Shown: positions 16,186 to 23,850 of the stretch, piece by piece
How positions within the stretch are numbered: the first letter of the stretch is position 1
Layout of the letters: the number at the start of each line of letters is the position of its first letter
Assembly: GCA_945897825.1 (NCBI GenBank)
Contig: CAMDGX010000030.1
Location: forward strand, 1-48,777
DNA length: 48,777 nt
Direction of reading: 5' to 3'
Source: Asaia bogorensis
Lineage (GTDB): Bacteria; Pseudomonadota; Alphaproteobacteria; Acetobacterales; Acetobacteraceae
Position numbers and translations under genes: made by a program
The notes under the pieces: model-generated
Seen by the model: only the letters and a program-made list of their open reading frames with translations
Database searches by the model: none
Told to the model about the DNA's origin: nothing

Positions 16186-17147
16186 TGCGCATAGGCCGCC
16201 GCCGGTCCGTAGGCCGGCTGCCAGCCGGTCGCCTGGATGCGCGCGATGTCCATCCGCCCGCGCGGGCGCAACTCGGTGAAGCGCACGTTCACCGCGGCCG
16301 GATCGCCGGAGCGGCGCCACGCGAAGCCGGGGTGGCGTTCGGCCAGGGTGTCGGCCCAACGCGTGATCACCTCGCCCCAGATCTCGCCGGAGCAGATGTT
16401 GAACACGCGGTGCGGCGGCGCCTGCATGTCCAGCAGGTGCAGCAGCCCACGCGCCACATCCGGGCCATAGACCCAGGCCGAGGCCGGGATCGCCGCCGGC
16501 AGCACCGCTTCCTGCCGCGCCACGGCGAGGCGGGCGAGGAAATGATGCGGGCCGATCATGTCGCGCAGCCCGGTGTCGCGCTCCCAGGTGCCGAACACCG
16601 AGCCGATGCGGGCGGCGATGACATCGAGGCCCCACAGCTCGCCGAGCCGCAGCGCGCAGCGTTCGACGGCGTATTTGGTCATGCCGTAGATGCCGTTGGG
16701 GATGCAGGGAGTTGTGGTCTCGTCCAGCAGCGCATGGCTGAAGAAACTGTCGCCATAGGCGGAGGCGGAACTCGGCGCGATCACCCGCCGCACCCCGGCA
16801 TCGCGGGCGGCGCGGAGCTGGGCGATGAAGCCGAGCAGGTTCACCTGGATCACCAGCTCCGGCACCTCGGCCTCGCGTGCCGGGCCGGAGGTGATGGCGG
16901 CGAAGGGGAACAGCCGGTCGACCGCGTGGCGGCGCAGCAGGGCGGCGAAGGATGCCGGGTCGGCGGTGATGTCGCGGATATCCGCCCGCACCGTCTCCAG
17001 CCGGCCGGGCAGCGAGGCGAAGGCGCGCAGGGCGGGGGCGGGCATGTCGTCCAGGGCGGCGACCACCACGTGCTCGCCGCGTGCCAGCAGGGCCTGGACG
17101 AGGTTCACGCCCACGAAGCCCGTGCCGCCGGTGACCATCACTGCCAT
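16146..17147 (-). CDS. NAD-dependent epimerase/dehydratase family protein
   Basis: A 333-residue extended SDR. The NAD-binding motif VTGGTGFVG is at the N-terminus, the SSASAYG block carries the catalytic Ser, and the YGMTK block holds the Tyr-Lys pair. The C-terminal half (WVYGPDVARGLLHLL, FNICSGE) is the substrate-binding part seen in sugar-nucleotide epimerases. The exact substrate is not visible. The ATG at 17147 has GGAGGG seven bases upstream. It is convergent with, and overlaps, the GT87-like gene; a shared role in glycan assembly is possible but not shown. Confidence 0.85.
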   Translation of the reverse strand: MAVMVTGGTGFVGVNLVQALLARGEHVVVAALDDMPAPALRAFASLPGRLETVRADIRDITADPASFAALLRRHAVDRLFPFAAITSGPAREAEVPELVIQVNLLGFIAQLRAARDAGVRRVIAPSSASAYGDSFFSHALLDETTTPCIPNGIYGMTKYAVERCALRLGELWGLDVIAARIGSVFGTWERDTGLRDMIGPHHFLARLAVARQEAVLPAAIPASAWVYGPDVARGLLHLLDMQAPPHRVFNICSGEIWGEVITRWADTLAERHPGFAWRRSGDPAAVNVRFTELRPRGRMDIARIQATGWQPAYGPAAAYAHYADWLAANPDAL

Positions 17148-17264
17148 GTCGCGCCCTCCGATGCGCGGCCATCCGACGGGCCGGGCGGCGTTTCGTCAAG
17201 CCGGCTTGACAGGGTGCGGCGGGGGGATCGCATCATCGCGCATGCATCCTGGGGGACGACGCGC

Positions 17265-17918
17265 GTGACCGACCTGGCCGTGGTGAAGGAAAAGCTGTTC
17301 TGCTCGCTGCTGTCCGACGTGATGGACGCGCTGGGCACCTGGGGCCAGGCGATGCCGCCGCGCATCCGGCCGCTGGATGACGGGCTGGTGATGGTGGGGC
17401 GGGCGCGCACCGCGCTGTTTGCCGACCAGTATCATGTCAAGGACGGGGAGAACCCGTACGAGCTGGAGATCCAGCTGATCGACAGCCTGCTTCCGGGGGA
17501 GATCCCCTGCTTCTCCTGCGGGGCCACCGGGCGGATCGCGCCGTGGGGCGAGCTGCTCAGCACCGCTTCCAAGGCGCGCGGGGCGGCCGGCGCGCTGATG
17601 GACGGGCTGACGCGGGATATCCGGGCGATCCGGGCGATGCAGTTTCCGGTGTTCGCCGGCGGGATCGGGCCGCTGGACAGCAAGGGCCGGGGCAAGATCA
17701 TCGCGCTCGACGTGCCGGTGGAGATCGGCGGGGTGAAGGTGATGACGGGCGACCTGGTGTTCGGCGATGCCGACGGGGTGGTGGTGGTGCCGAAGGCGAT
17801 CGAGAAGAAGGTGATCAAGGCGGCGTTCGAGAAGCTGAAGGGCGAGAACTCGACGCTGGCCGACCTGCAGGCCGGGATGAAGCTTGGCGACGTGTTCGCC
17901 AAGTACGGGGTCCTGTGA
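17265..17918 (+). CDS. RraA-like protein (HMG/CHA aldolase family)
   Basis: A 217-residue RraA-fold protein. The block LTRDIRAIRAMQFPVFAGG carries the Arg-Asp pair that binds substrate and metal in 4-hydroxy-4-methyl-2-oxoglutarate/4-carboxy-4-hydroxy-2-oxoadipate aldolases. The later block GDLVFGDADGVVVVP is also characteristic. Members either cleave oxo-acids or, as true RraA, inhibit RNase E. The GTG start at 17265 follows GGGGG at 17250-17255. The stop overlaps the next ATG (TGATG), so it forms an operon with the amidohydrolase. That pairing resembles aromatic-acid (protocatechuate 4,5-cleavage) gene pairs, which favours an aldolase role (inference). Confidence 0.8.
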   Translation: MTDLAVVKEKLFCSLLSDVMDALGTWGQAMPPRIRPLDDGLVMVGRARTALFADQYHVKDGENPYELEIQLIDSLLPGEIPCFSCGATGRIAPWGELLSTASKARGAAGALMDGLTRDIRAIRAMQFPVFAGGIGPLDSKGRGKIIALDVPVEIGGVKVMTGDLVFGDADGVVVVPKAIEKKVIKAAFEKLKGENSTLADLQAGMKLGDVFAKYGVL

Positions 17919-18778
17919 TGATCGTCGACTGCCATGTGAACATCTTCGAGGACCGGCATGTCACGCCGCTGATGCGCGAGCAGACGAAGTTCGCCCGGCC
18001 GGGGAGCATTGGCTACAAAGCGGATGCCGATACGCTCTACGCGGCGATGAAGGGCGTGGACAAGGCGATCATCTTTTCTTTGCGCTATGCCGACTCCACC
18101 GGAGTGGACGGCGACGACGAGGTGACGGCGGCGGCGGTGGCGAAGTATCCGGACAAGTTCGTGGGCTTCGCAGCACTCGACCCGCGGCGGGCGGATGCGA
18201 TGGAGTTGCTGGAGCACGCGATCCAGGACCTGAAGCTCAAGGGCGTGAAGTTCGGGCCGATCTACAACGGGGTGTCGTTGCAGGACCCGCGGCTCGATCC
18301 GTTCTTCCGCTTCATGGTGAAGCACAATTTGCCGCTGACGATGCACATGGGGACGACCTATGCGCGCAATGCGCCGGCGGAGTATGGGCGGCCGATCCAT
18401 GTCGAAGACGTGGCGCTGCGCTACCCGGACCTGAAGATGGTGATGGCCCATATGGGGCACCCCTGGTACGAGGAGTGCGTCGTCATCGCGCGCAAGCAGC
18501 CGAATGTGTACTGCGAGGTCTCGGCGCTGCACTACCGGCCGTGGCAGTTCTACAACATCCTGATGGCGGCGCAGGAATACACCATCCATGACCGCAACAA
18601 GATCTTCTGGGGCACCGACTACCCCTATGCCGAGGTGGAGGAATCCCTGGCGGGGCTGCGGGGGATCAACCACCTGGTGGAAGGGACCAACCTGCCGCGG
18701 ATTGCCGATGTGACGATCGATTCGATCATCCATTCCAATCCGTTCGAGCATTGGTGGCATGGGGGGTTGAAGGTTTAG
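17918..18778 (+). CDS. Amidohydrolase-related (COG2159-like) TIM-barrel protein
   Basis: A 286-residue metal-dependent hydrolase or decarboxylase of the ACMSD-like amidohydrolase group. Visible blocks are DCHVNIF at the N-terminus, MHMGTTY, MAHMGHPWYE and GTDYPYAEVEE, which supply the metal-site His and Asp residues. The first motif is His-x-Asn instead of the common His-x-His, so one usual metal ligand is replaced. It starts one base inside the RraA-like stop codon and is surely cotranscribed with it. A role as an oxo-acid hydratase or decarboxylase in an aromatic or dicarboxylate route is possible; the substrate is unknown. Confidence 0.82.
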   Translation: MIVDCHVNIFEDRHVTPLMREQTKFARPGSIGYKADADTLYAAMKGVDKAIIFSLRYADSTGVDGDDEVTAAAVAKYPDKFVGFAALDPRRADAMELLEHAIQDLKLKGVKFGPIYNGVSLQDPRLDPFFRFMVKHNLPLTMHMGTTYARNAPAEYGRPIHVEDVALRYPDLKMVMAHMGHPWYEECVVIARKQPNVYCEVSALHYRPWQFYNILMAAQEYTIHDRNKIFWGTDYPYAEVEESLAGLRGINHLVEGTNLPRIADVTIDSIIHSNPFEHWWHGGLKV

Positions 18779-19358
18779 CTCGGGGCCAGTAATTTTGTTT
18801 TGATATCGTAATTAAATAGGCGCAGTTCGGCGTCGCGCCCTGGAGGCGCGAAGAAAAAGCGGCCGGGCGGATTGCGGCCGGTGCGGCGCGACGGAAGGAG
18901 TCACAAAGAGGCAGAGAGGGGTTCTTCTCTCGGCCTCTCTGCCTCTCTGCCTCTTTGTGATGGTTTCTTGCTTGCTGGCGATACCGATCGCGCGCCGGAC
19001 GCCCATTGCAATCGCCCTGCATGGTGGGTGTCGGCCAGCCTGGGACGGGATGCGGGCGCGTGGCGGTCCGGCGAGGCTGATGGGGGCGGTACGGACGGGT
19101 GGCGCGGGGGGAATCGCAGGGCGCGAATTCCGTAACCGCACGCGAACGGCGGGGGGCTTGCGAGGGAAGTTGGCCGGCGGCCCAGAGGGTGACCATGTCC
19201 TGCAGGCGGCCGATCAGACGGGCCAGCGTGGCCAGGATGAGGGCGTGCAGCGCCGCCACGATTCCGGCCTCGGCGGCACGGAGATCGGCCTCCGCGCGGA
19301 TCGCGGCGGCGATGCCGGCGACCTGCTGGGCCAGGGGTGGGGGGCTGTTTTCTAACAT
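18726..19358 (-). CDS. Putative small hypothetical protein with leaderless promoter
   Basis: A 210-codon frame. The first 65 residues are helical and leucine/alanine-rich (AGIVAALHALILATLARLIG), and the rest is Pro/Arg-rich and low in complexity. The start is supported by a strong promoter, TTGCAC-N17-TATAAC, whose -10 box ends six bases before the ATG, so the message may be leaderless. The middle of the frame contains the 19-bp-arm inverted repeat at 18901-18960. The 3' end overlaps the convergent amidohydrolase gene by 53 bp, so the true gene may once have stopped earlier (near the residues LITISK). No function is recognised. Outside this frame, the 18779-19492 gap holds only the promoter. 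Confidence 0.5.
   Translation of the reverse strand: MLENSPPPLAQQVAGIAAAIRAEADLRAAEAGIVAALHALILATLARLIGRLQDMVTLWAAGQLPSQAPRRSRAVTEFAPCDSPRATRPYRPHQPRRTATRPHPVPGWPTPTMQGDCNGRPARDRYRQQARNHHKEAERQRGREKNPSLPLCDSFRRAAPAAIRPAAFSSRLQGATPNCAYLITISKQNYWPRAKPSTPHATNARTDWNG
18901..18960. repeat. Inverted repeat with 19-bp perfect arms
   Basis: Arms TCACAAAGAGGCAGAGAGG (18901-18919) and its exact complement (18942-18960) surround a 22-nt loop. CCTCTCTG is repeated in the loop side. It lies just after the amidohydrolase gene and within the minus-strand hypothetical frame. The shape suggests a mobile palindromic repeat rather than a classic terminator, since no T-run follows. Confidence 0.85.
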
Positions 19359-19364
19359 TCTGCT

Positions 19365-19393
19365 GTTATATCTAACTGTCGCCGGAGGTGCAA
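19365..19393 (-). promoter_or_regulatory. Near-consensus sigma-70 promoter
   Basis: On the minus strand, TTGCAC (19393-19388) and TATAAC (19370-19365) are spaced 17 bp apart. Transcription would begin at about 19358, the A of the ATG of the hypothetical gene, giving a leaderless message. Confidence 0.7.
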
Positions 19394-19492
19394 CAGGAAA
19401 TTTTGCGGTGTGCGGATTTTTTTCGTGTCGCGTGCGGGGAACAGGTGTCGGGCCGGCGCGTTGGCTGAGGGTCCACAGAAAGGGACCAGGCC

Positions 19493-19681
19493 ATGACCGC
19501 ACGCCCACCTCCCGTGCCGCCGGAGCAGCAGGGACCGCATTCCGGCAAGGAAGAGGCCAAGACCGATGAAGGCCGCAAGGCCGTGACACGCAACGAGCGC
19601 GAGCGGAACCTGGACCAGCAGGGGCGTCAGGGGAACCTCAAGCAGAACATCGAGAACCAGGGTCGGCAACAGGATCGGTGA
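19493..19681 (+). CDS. Small hydrophilic protein of unknown function
   Basis: A 62-residue protein, Gln/Arg/Asp-rich with no hydrophobic segment. The C-terminal part (RNLDQQGRQGNLKQNIENQG) resembles short disordered proteins often seen in alphaproteobacteria. The ATG at 19493 follows AGGGA. The next small gene starts 2 bp after its stop, so the two form an operon. Function is unknown; a stress- or desiccation-related role would be only a guess from composition. Confidence 0.7.
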   Translation: MTARPPPVPPEQQGPHSGKEEAKTDEGRKAVTRNERERNLDQQGRQGNLKQNIENQGRQQDR

Positions 19682-19683
19682 GC

Positions 19684-19911
19684 ATGGCCAAGGGACAGGA
19701 CAACCCGGCGACCGAACGCTTCGGCGGGCCGGGAGCAAGCCACGAGGACCGCAAGCATCCCGGCAAGAACAAGCAACCCTCGGGGCGCAAGGGGGGCGGG
19801 GACACGAGTGGGCCCGCCCCCGGTGAGCCGACGAGCGGGCGGGACAGCAAGGTGTCCGGCGGGGGTGGGGAGCGGGATTCGCATCATACCCACACTCCGA
19901 AGCGGTCTTGA
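19684..19911 (+). CDS. Small hydrophilic, Gly/Ser/Lys-rich protein
   Basis: A 75-residue, highly polar and probably disordered protein, ending in a His-rich tail (SHHTHTPKRS). It follows the 62-residue protein after 2 bp and probably shares its transcript. No domain is recognised. Downstream, a BIME-like element fills the whole gap to the convergent beta-propeller gene. An in-frame GTG at 19678 is an alternative start but overlaps the previous stop. Confidence 0.62.
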   Translation: MAKGQDNPATERFGGPGASHEDRKHPGKNKQPSGRKGGGDTSGPAPGEPTSGRDSKVSGGGGERDSHHTHTPKRS

Positions 19912-19914
19912 AGG

Positions 19915-20046
19915 AAGCAAGACTCTTCTTTTTCTGAAGAAAAAGAAGCAAAAAGACTTTTATCCATTTGCATCGCGTTCAAATGTTTGGCGCAGGCCAA
20001 GGGATGAAAGTTTTTTGGTTCTTTTTTTCAAAAAAGAACGTGCTTC
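19915..20046. repeat. BIME-like paired-hairpin element, copy 4
   Basis: It fills the gap between two convergent genes (stops at 19911 and 20047). Both hairpins are the common types and the two arms are nearly complementary over their full length. The position fits a bidirectional transcription end. Confidence 0.9.
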
Positions 20047-21015
20047 CTACTCTTCGCTGAACCGCAGCCGATGGCTGGAATGGCCGTGGATGAAGAGGCG
20101 TGGGTTGCCGCCGGCCAGGGAGTCGGTGCCGCGGAGTTCAGGTTCGCCGATGGCCTGCACGTACCAGCCGCCGTGTTCGAGGATGCGCTCTGGCGGGGAC
20201 CATGAGGTGGGGTCGGCGATGTCGTCGATGAACGACACGTAGGCGCCTTCCTGGGTCCAGTCGGGGCCCTGGGTGCGGTTGAGCAGCACGACGTGGCAGC
20301 CGAGCGCCAGGTTGCGGTGGATGGAGGGGCCCCAGAAGGCGTCGGAGCGGTGTTCGTGCCAGGACGTGGTGGCGGGCAGGACGGGGCGGCCGGTGCCGCC
20401 GATGCCGGGTTCGGTCCAGCCGGTGCCGGTCCAGCGCCAGACTTTTCCGACGGGGTCGGGCAGGTCGGTGAGCGCGAGGCGGGCGATCTGGATGCCCTGG
20501 TGGGCGGCGGGGCCGGTGTAGGCGGAGAACAGGATGTAGGCGTGGCCGGAGGCGGGGTCGATGGCCCAGCTTGGGTCGCCGACGCCGCCGGGGAAGTAGG
20601 TGTTGGGGGAGGATTCGCAGCTGTCGTCGACATCGGGATCCTGGAGGACCAGGCCGAGGTCGTGGAAGCTGTGGCCACCATCGTGGGAGCGGGCGATGCC
20701 GATGGCGGGGACGGTGAACCAGAGCCGGTCGGGGCAGCGGCGGGCGTAGTCCTCGCGGTGGTAGAGGGCCCAGAGATCGCCCTGGTCGTCGCGGTGGATG
20801 GCCTCGATCCACCAGTGCACATGCTCGGCGCCGAGCAGGCGGACGGGGTGGGGGTGGGCGAGGTGGTCGAGGCTGGGGCCGGAGGTGAAGGAAGGGGTTT
20901 GGGCGGAGGTGAAGAGGTGGAAACCCCGGTCGTCCCAGAAGGACGGGGAGTTGCAGTCGGTGTTGCCGGGGAGGCGGAGATGGGGGGCGGGCTCGAGGGT
21001 GATGCGGCGGGTCAT
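20047..21015 (-). CDS. Sialidase/glycosidase-like beta-propeller protein, function unknown
   Basis: A 322-residue soluble protein with no signal peptide. Asp-box-like and blade-like segments recur: NTDCNSPSFWDDRGFHLF, WIEAIHRDDQGDLWALYH, GIARSHDGGHSFHDLG, GDPSWAIDPASGHAYILFS and DAFWGPSIHRN. This resembles five-bladed propeller proteins of the GH43/sialidase-like fold, but I cannot assign an activity. No good ribosome binding site precedes the ATG at 21015. It stands alone between two BIME-like elements. Confidence 0.72.
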   Translation of the reverse strand: MTRRITLEPAPHLRLPGNTDCNSPSFWDDRGFHLFTSAQTPSFTSGPSLDHLAHPHPVRLLGAEHVHWWIEAIHRDDQGDLWALYHREDYARRCPDRLWFTVPAIGIARSHDGGHSFHDLGLVLQDPDVDDSCESSPNTYFPGGVGDPSWAIDPASGHAYILFSAYTGPAAHQGIQIARLALTDLPDPVGKVWRWTGTGWTEPGIGGTGRPVLPATTSWHEHRSDAFWGPSIHRNLALGCHVVLLNRTQGPDWTQEGAYVSFIDDIADPTSWSPPERILEHGGWYVQAIGEPELRGTDSLAGGNPRLFIHGHSSHRLRFSEE

Positions 21016-21085
21016 GGGGGGAGGCTACCATGCGGGCGCCTTGTGTCGACCGGCGGCATAGGCGGGGCGGGACGCGAAGGTGAAG

Positions 21086-21220
21086 CAAGAGTCTTCTTTT
21101 TCTGAAGAAAAAGAAGCAAAAAGACTTTTTATCTATTTGTACCGCGGGCGGATGGTCCAGCATGGCGCAAATGGACAAAAGTTTTTTGGTTCTTTTTTTC
21201 AAAAAAGAACGTTCTTCCTT
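21086..21220. repeat. BIME-like paired-hairpin element, copy 5
   Basis: It lies between two co-directional minus-strand genes (fahA end at 21223 and the propeller gene start at 21015). Both arms are the common type. It would sit in the leader region of the propeller gene and at the end of the hmgA-fahA transcript. Confidence 0.9.
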
Positions 21221-21222
21221 TC

Positions 21223-22509
21223 CTACGCTGGCAGTACCAGCCCTCGACACGACCCGAAGCCGATGCTTGCGGCGCCATCGCGCTGGGCGCGGGCGTACAG
21301 GGTGATTTCGTCGCCGTCGTGGAGGAATGCTCGGATTTCGCCGTTGGGCAGGGTGAGGGGGTTTCGGCCGCCGCGGGTGATTTCCATCAGGGCGCCCCAG
21401 CCGGTGGGTTCGGGCGAGGAGATGGTTCCGGTGCCGAAGAGGTCGCCGGGGTGGAGGTCGCAGCCGTTGCTGGCGTGGTGGGCGACCATCTGGGCGGGGG
21501 TCCAGTAGAGGTGGAGCGCGTTGCCGAGGGAGAGGCGGGCGGGGGGGTGGTTTTCGGCGCGCATTTGGGCGGTGTGGAGTGTGACTTCAAGCGTGAGGTC
21601 GAGGGCGCCGGTGGCCTGGTCGGCCGGGTCGTGCAGGTGGGGGAGCGGGGCGGGGTCGCCGTTGGGGCGTGGGGGTTGGGGGGCGCGGAAGGGGGCGAGG
21701 GCTTCGGGGGTGATGACCCAGGGGGAGATGGAGGTTTGGAAGTTCTTGGCCAGGAAGGGCCCGAGGGGTTGGGATTCCCAGGACTGGATGTCGCGGGCGG
21801 ACCAGTCGTTCAGGAGGCAGTAGCCGGCGATGTGGTGGGCGGCGTCGGCGATGGGGATGGGGTGGCCGGGTTGGTTGCCGGGGCCGATCCAGATGCCGAG
21901 TTCGAGCTCGTAGTCGAGGTTGCGGCAGGGGCCGTAGGTGGGGGCTTGTTCGTCGGGGAGCTTGCGCTGGCCTTGCGGGCGGCGGAGGGGGGCTGGGGAG
22001 GGGCGGACCGAGGAGGCGCGGCCGTGGTAGGCGACGGGGACGTATTTGTAGTTCGGCATCAAGGGGTTGTCGGGGCGGAAGAGCAGGCCGCCGTTTCGGG
22101 CGTGGTGGATGCCGGCGTAGAAGTCGGTGTAGTCGCCGATTTTCGCGGGGAGGTGGAGGGTGCAGGCGGCGGCTTCGTGGAGGAGGGTTTCGCGGGCGGG
22201 GCTGGTTTCGTGCAGGAGGGCGAAGAGTTGGGTGCGCAGGGCCTGGCGGGCGGGAGCGCCGCGGGCGAAGAGGGGGTTGAGGGAGGCGGTGGTGGCCTCG
22301 ATGGCGCTTACGGCTTCGCCGGTAAGGAGGCCGGCGGCGAGGGCGGCGCGGAGGTCGAGGATGGCGTCGCCGATGGCGGTGCCGGGGCGGGGGGTGCCGT
22401 TCGGCGGGGAGAAGATGCCGAGGGGGAGGTTCTGGAGGGGGAAATCCGGGTGGCCGTTGGCGCTGCGGACCCAGGAGCGGGCGGTGGGGGCGTGGGTTTG
22501 GTCGATCAT
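21223..22509 (-). CDS. fahA: Fumarylacetoacetase
   Basis: A 428-residue enzyme that splits fumarylacetoacetate into fumarate and acetoacetate, the last step of homogentisate/tyrosine breakdown. The N-terminal SH3-like domain is followed by the FAH catalytic fold: [24 protein letters not shown], the metal-binding [10 protein letters not shown], and [14 protein letters not shown] with NFQTSISPW. Length and order match the family. The start overlaps the hmgA stop by four bases (ATGA), so expression is coupled. Maleylacetoacetate isomerase, needed between the two enzymes, is not in this window. Confidence 0.95.
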   Translation of the reverse strand: MIDQTHAPTARSWVRSANGHPDFPLQNLPLGIFSPPNGTPRPGTAIGDAILDLRAALAAGLLTGEAVSAIEATTASLNPLFARGAPARQALRTQLFALLHETSPARETLLHEAAACTLHLPAKIGDYTDFYAGIHHARNGGLLFRPDNPLMPNYKYVPVAYHGRASSVRPSPAPLRRPQGQRKLPDEQAPTYGPCRNLDYELELGIWIGPGNQPGHPIPIADAAHHIAGYCLLNDWSARDIQSWESQPLGPFLAKNFQTSISPWVITPEALAPFRAPQPPRPNGDPAPLPHLHDPADQATGALDLTLEVTLHTAQMRAENHPPARLSLGNALHLYWTPAQMVAHHASNGCDLHPGDLFGTGTISSPEPTGWGALMEITRGGRNPLTLPNGEIRAFLHDGDEITLYARAQRDGAASIGFGSCRGLVLPA

Positions 22510-23795
22510 GGCGTGAAGCGCTTTGCGAGGCCGTTCCAGACCGCGTCGTAGGCCGGTTGGCGCTGGGGGGAGGCCATGGCGGACTGCGTCGGGCGGAGGG
22601 TGGCGGCGGTTTCGAACATGAAGGCGAGGGTGCCGTCGATCTTGTGCGGGGCCAAGGGGACGGCTTCAGCCCGCGCGGTGGTGGGGGCGTCGGGGCCGTG
22701 GGCGGACATCATGGGGTGGAGGCTGAAGCCGCCGGGGAGGAAGCCGTCGGCCTTGCCGTCGTAGGCGCCGGTGATGAGGCCCATGCATTCGTTCATCACG
22801 TTGCGGTGGAACCAGGGCGGGCGGAACGTGTCCTCCGCCACCAGCCAGCGCGGGGGGAAGATGACGAAGTCGAGGTTGGCGCGGCCCGGGGTGTCGGTGG
22901 GGGAGGTCAGCACGGTGAAGATCGAGGGGTCCGGGTGGTCGAAGCTGATGGTGCCGATCGTGTTGAAATGGGCGAGGTCGTATTTGCAGGGGGCGCAGTT
23001 GCCGTGCCAGGCGACGACGTCGAGCGGGGAGTGGTCGAGGGTGGTTGACCAGAGGGTACCGAGGAATTTCTGGACGATCTCGGTGGGGTGGTCGTGGTTT
23101 TCGAACCAGGCGGTGGGGGTGAGGAAGTCGCGCGGGTTGGCGAGGCCGTTGGCGCCGATGGGGCCGAGGTCGGGGAGGCGGAGCATGGCGCCGTGGTTCT
23201 CGGCGACGTAGCCGCGGGCGGAGTCGGCCAGGAGGATGACGCGGAAGCGCAGGCCGCGGGGGATGAGGGCGATTTCGCCGGGGGCGACGGACAGGCGGCC
23301 GAGCTCGGTTTCGAGGCGGAGGGCGCCGTGTTCGGGGACGATGAGGAGTTCGCCGTCGGCGTTCCAGAAGATGCGGTCCATGGAGCGGTTGGCGGCGTAG
23401 AGGTGGACTGAGACGCCTTGGTCGTAGGCGGCTTCGGCGGTGGCGAACATGGTGGTGAGGCCGGCGAGGAAGTCGGTGGGGGCTTGCGGCAGCGGAAGGG
23501 GGTTCCAGCGCAGGCGGTTGGGGTTCGGGGGGGCGAGGGGGGTGGCGAGGGTTGGGTGTTGGATGGGCTGGTAGGGCGGGTGGTTGGCGGAGGGGCGGAT
23601 GCGGTAGAGCCAGGTGCGGCGGGCTTCGCGGCGGGGGACGGTGAAGGGGGTGGCGGAGAACTGCTCGGCATAGAGGCCGTGGGCGGGGCGCTGGGGGGAG
23701 TTGCGGCCTTGGGGGAGGGCGCCGGGGAGGGCTTCGGTGGCAAACTCGTTGCCGAATCCGGATTGCAGGCGATCGGTGGTGGTGGTCGTGTCCAT
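22506..23795 (-). CDS. hmgA: Homogentisate 1,2-dioxygenase
   Basis: A 429-residue Fe(II) dioxygenase that opens homogentisate to maleylacetoacetate. The sequence shows the N-terminal [19 protein letters not shown] block, [10 protein letters not shown], the block [15 protein letters not shown], and the C-terminal [16 protein letters not shown], which contains metal-site His and Glu residues. The ATG at 23795 has the strong site AAGGAGGGG. A perfect dyad at 23826-23841 lies 31 bp upstream and matches a site at the divergent MarR gene, so MarR repression is likely. It is followed by fahA with a 4-bp overlap. Confidence 0.96.
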   Translation of the reverse strand: MDTTTTTDRLQSGFGNEFATEALPGALPQGRNSPQRPAHGLYAEQFSATPFTVPRREARRTWLYRIRPSANHPPYQPIQHPTLATPLAPPNPNRLRWNPLPLPQAPTDFLAGLTTMFATAEAAYDQGVSVHLYAANRSMDRIFWNADGELLIVPEHGALRLETELGRLSVAPGEIALIPRGLRFRVILLADSARGYVAENHGAMLRLPDLGPIGANGLANPRDFLTPTAWFENHDHPTEIVQKFLGTLWSTTLDHSPLDVVAWHGNCAPCKYDLAHFNTIGTISFDHPDPSIFTVLTSPTDTPGRANLDFVIFPPRWLVAEDTFRPPWFHRNVMNECMGLITGAYDGKADGFLPGGFSLHPMMSAHGPDAPTTARAEAVPLAPHKIDGTLAFMFETAATLRPTQSAMASPQRQPAYDAVWNGLAKRFTP

Positions 23796-23825
23796 GGGGC
23801 GCCCCTCCTTGGTTGAGGGGAGTTT

Positions 23826-23841
23826 AGTTTCGGGTGAAACT
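23826..23841. promoter_or_regulatory. MarR-type operator dyad upstream of hmgA
   Basis: AGTTTC GGGT GAAACT: perfect 6-bp arms with a 4-bp spacer, 31-46 bp upstream of the hmgA start. The same dyad with one change occurs at 28559-28574. Confidence 0.65.
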
Positions 23842-23850
23842 TTCGGGAAG

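Noticed and set aside
12922-17199. A 1425-codon minus-strand frame opposite the CoA ligase
   Set aside because: Low-complexity Gly/Ala/Arg sequence without any domain; it mirrors the coding strand of prpE and extends through the true epimerase gene in another frame.
13179-17918. A 1579-codon open frame on the plus strand spanning the CoA ligase, GT87-like and epimerase genes
   Set aside because: Only the last 217 codons (the RraA-like gene) look like a protein; the rest is Arg/Pro-rich shadow of genes in other frames, normal at this GC.
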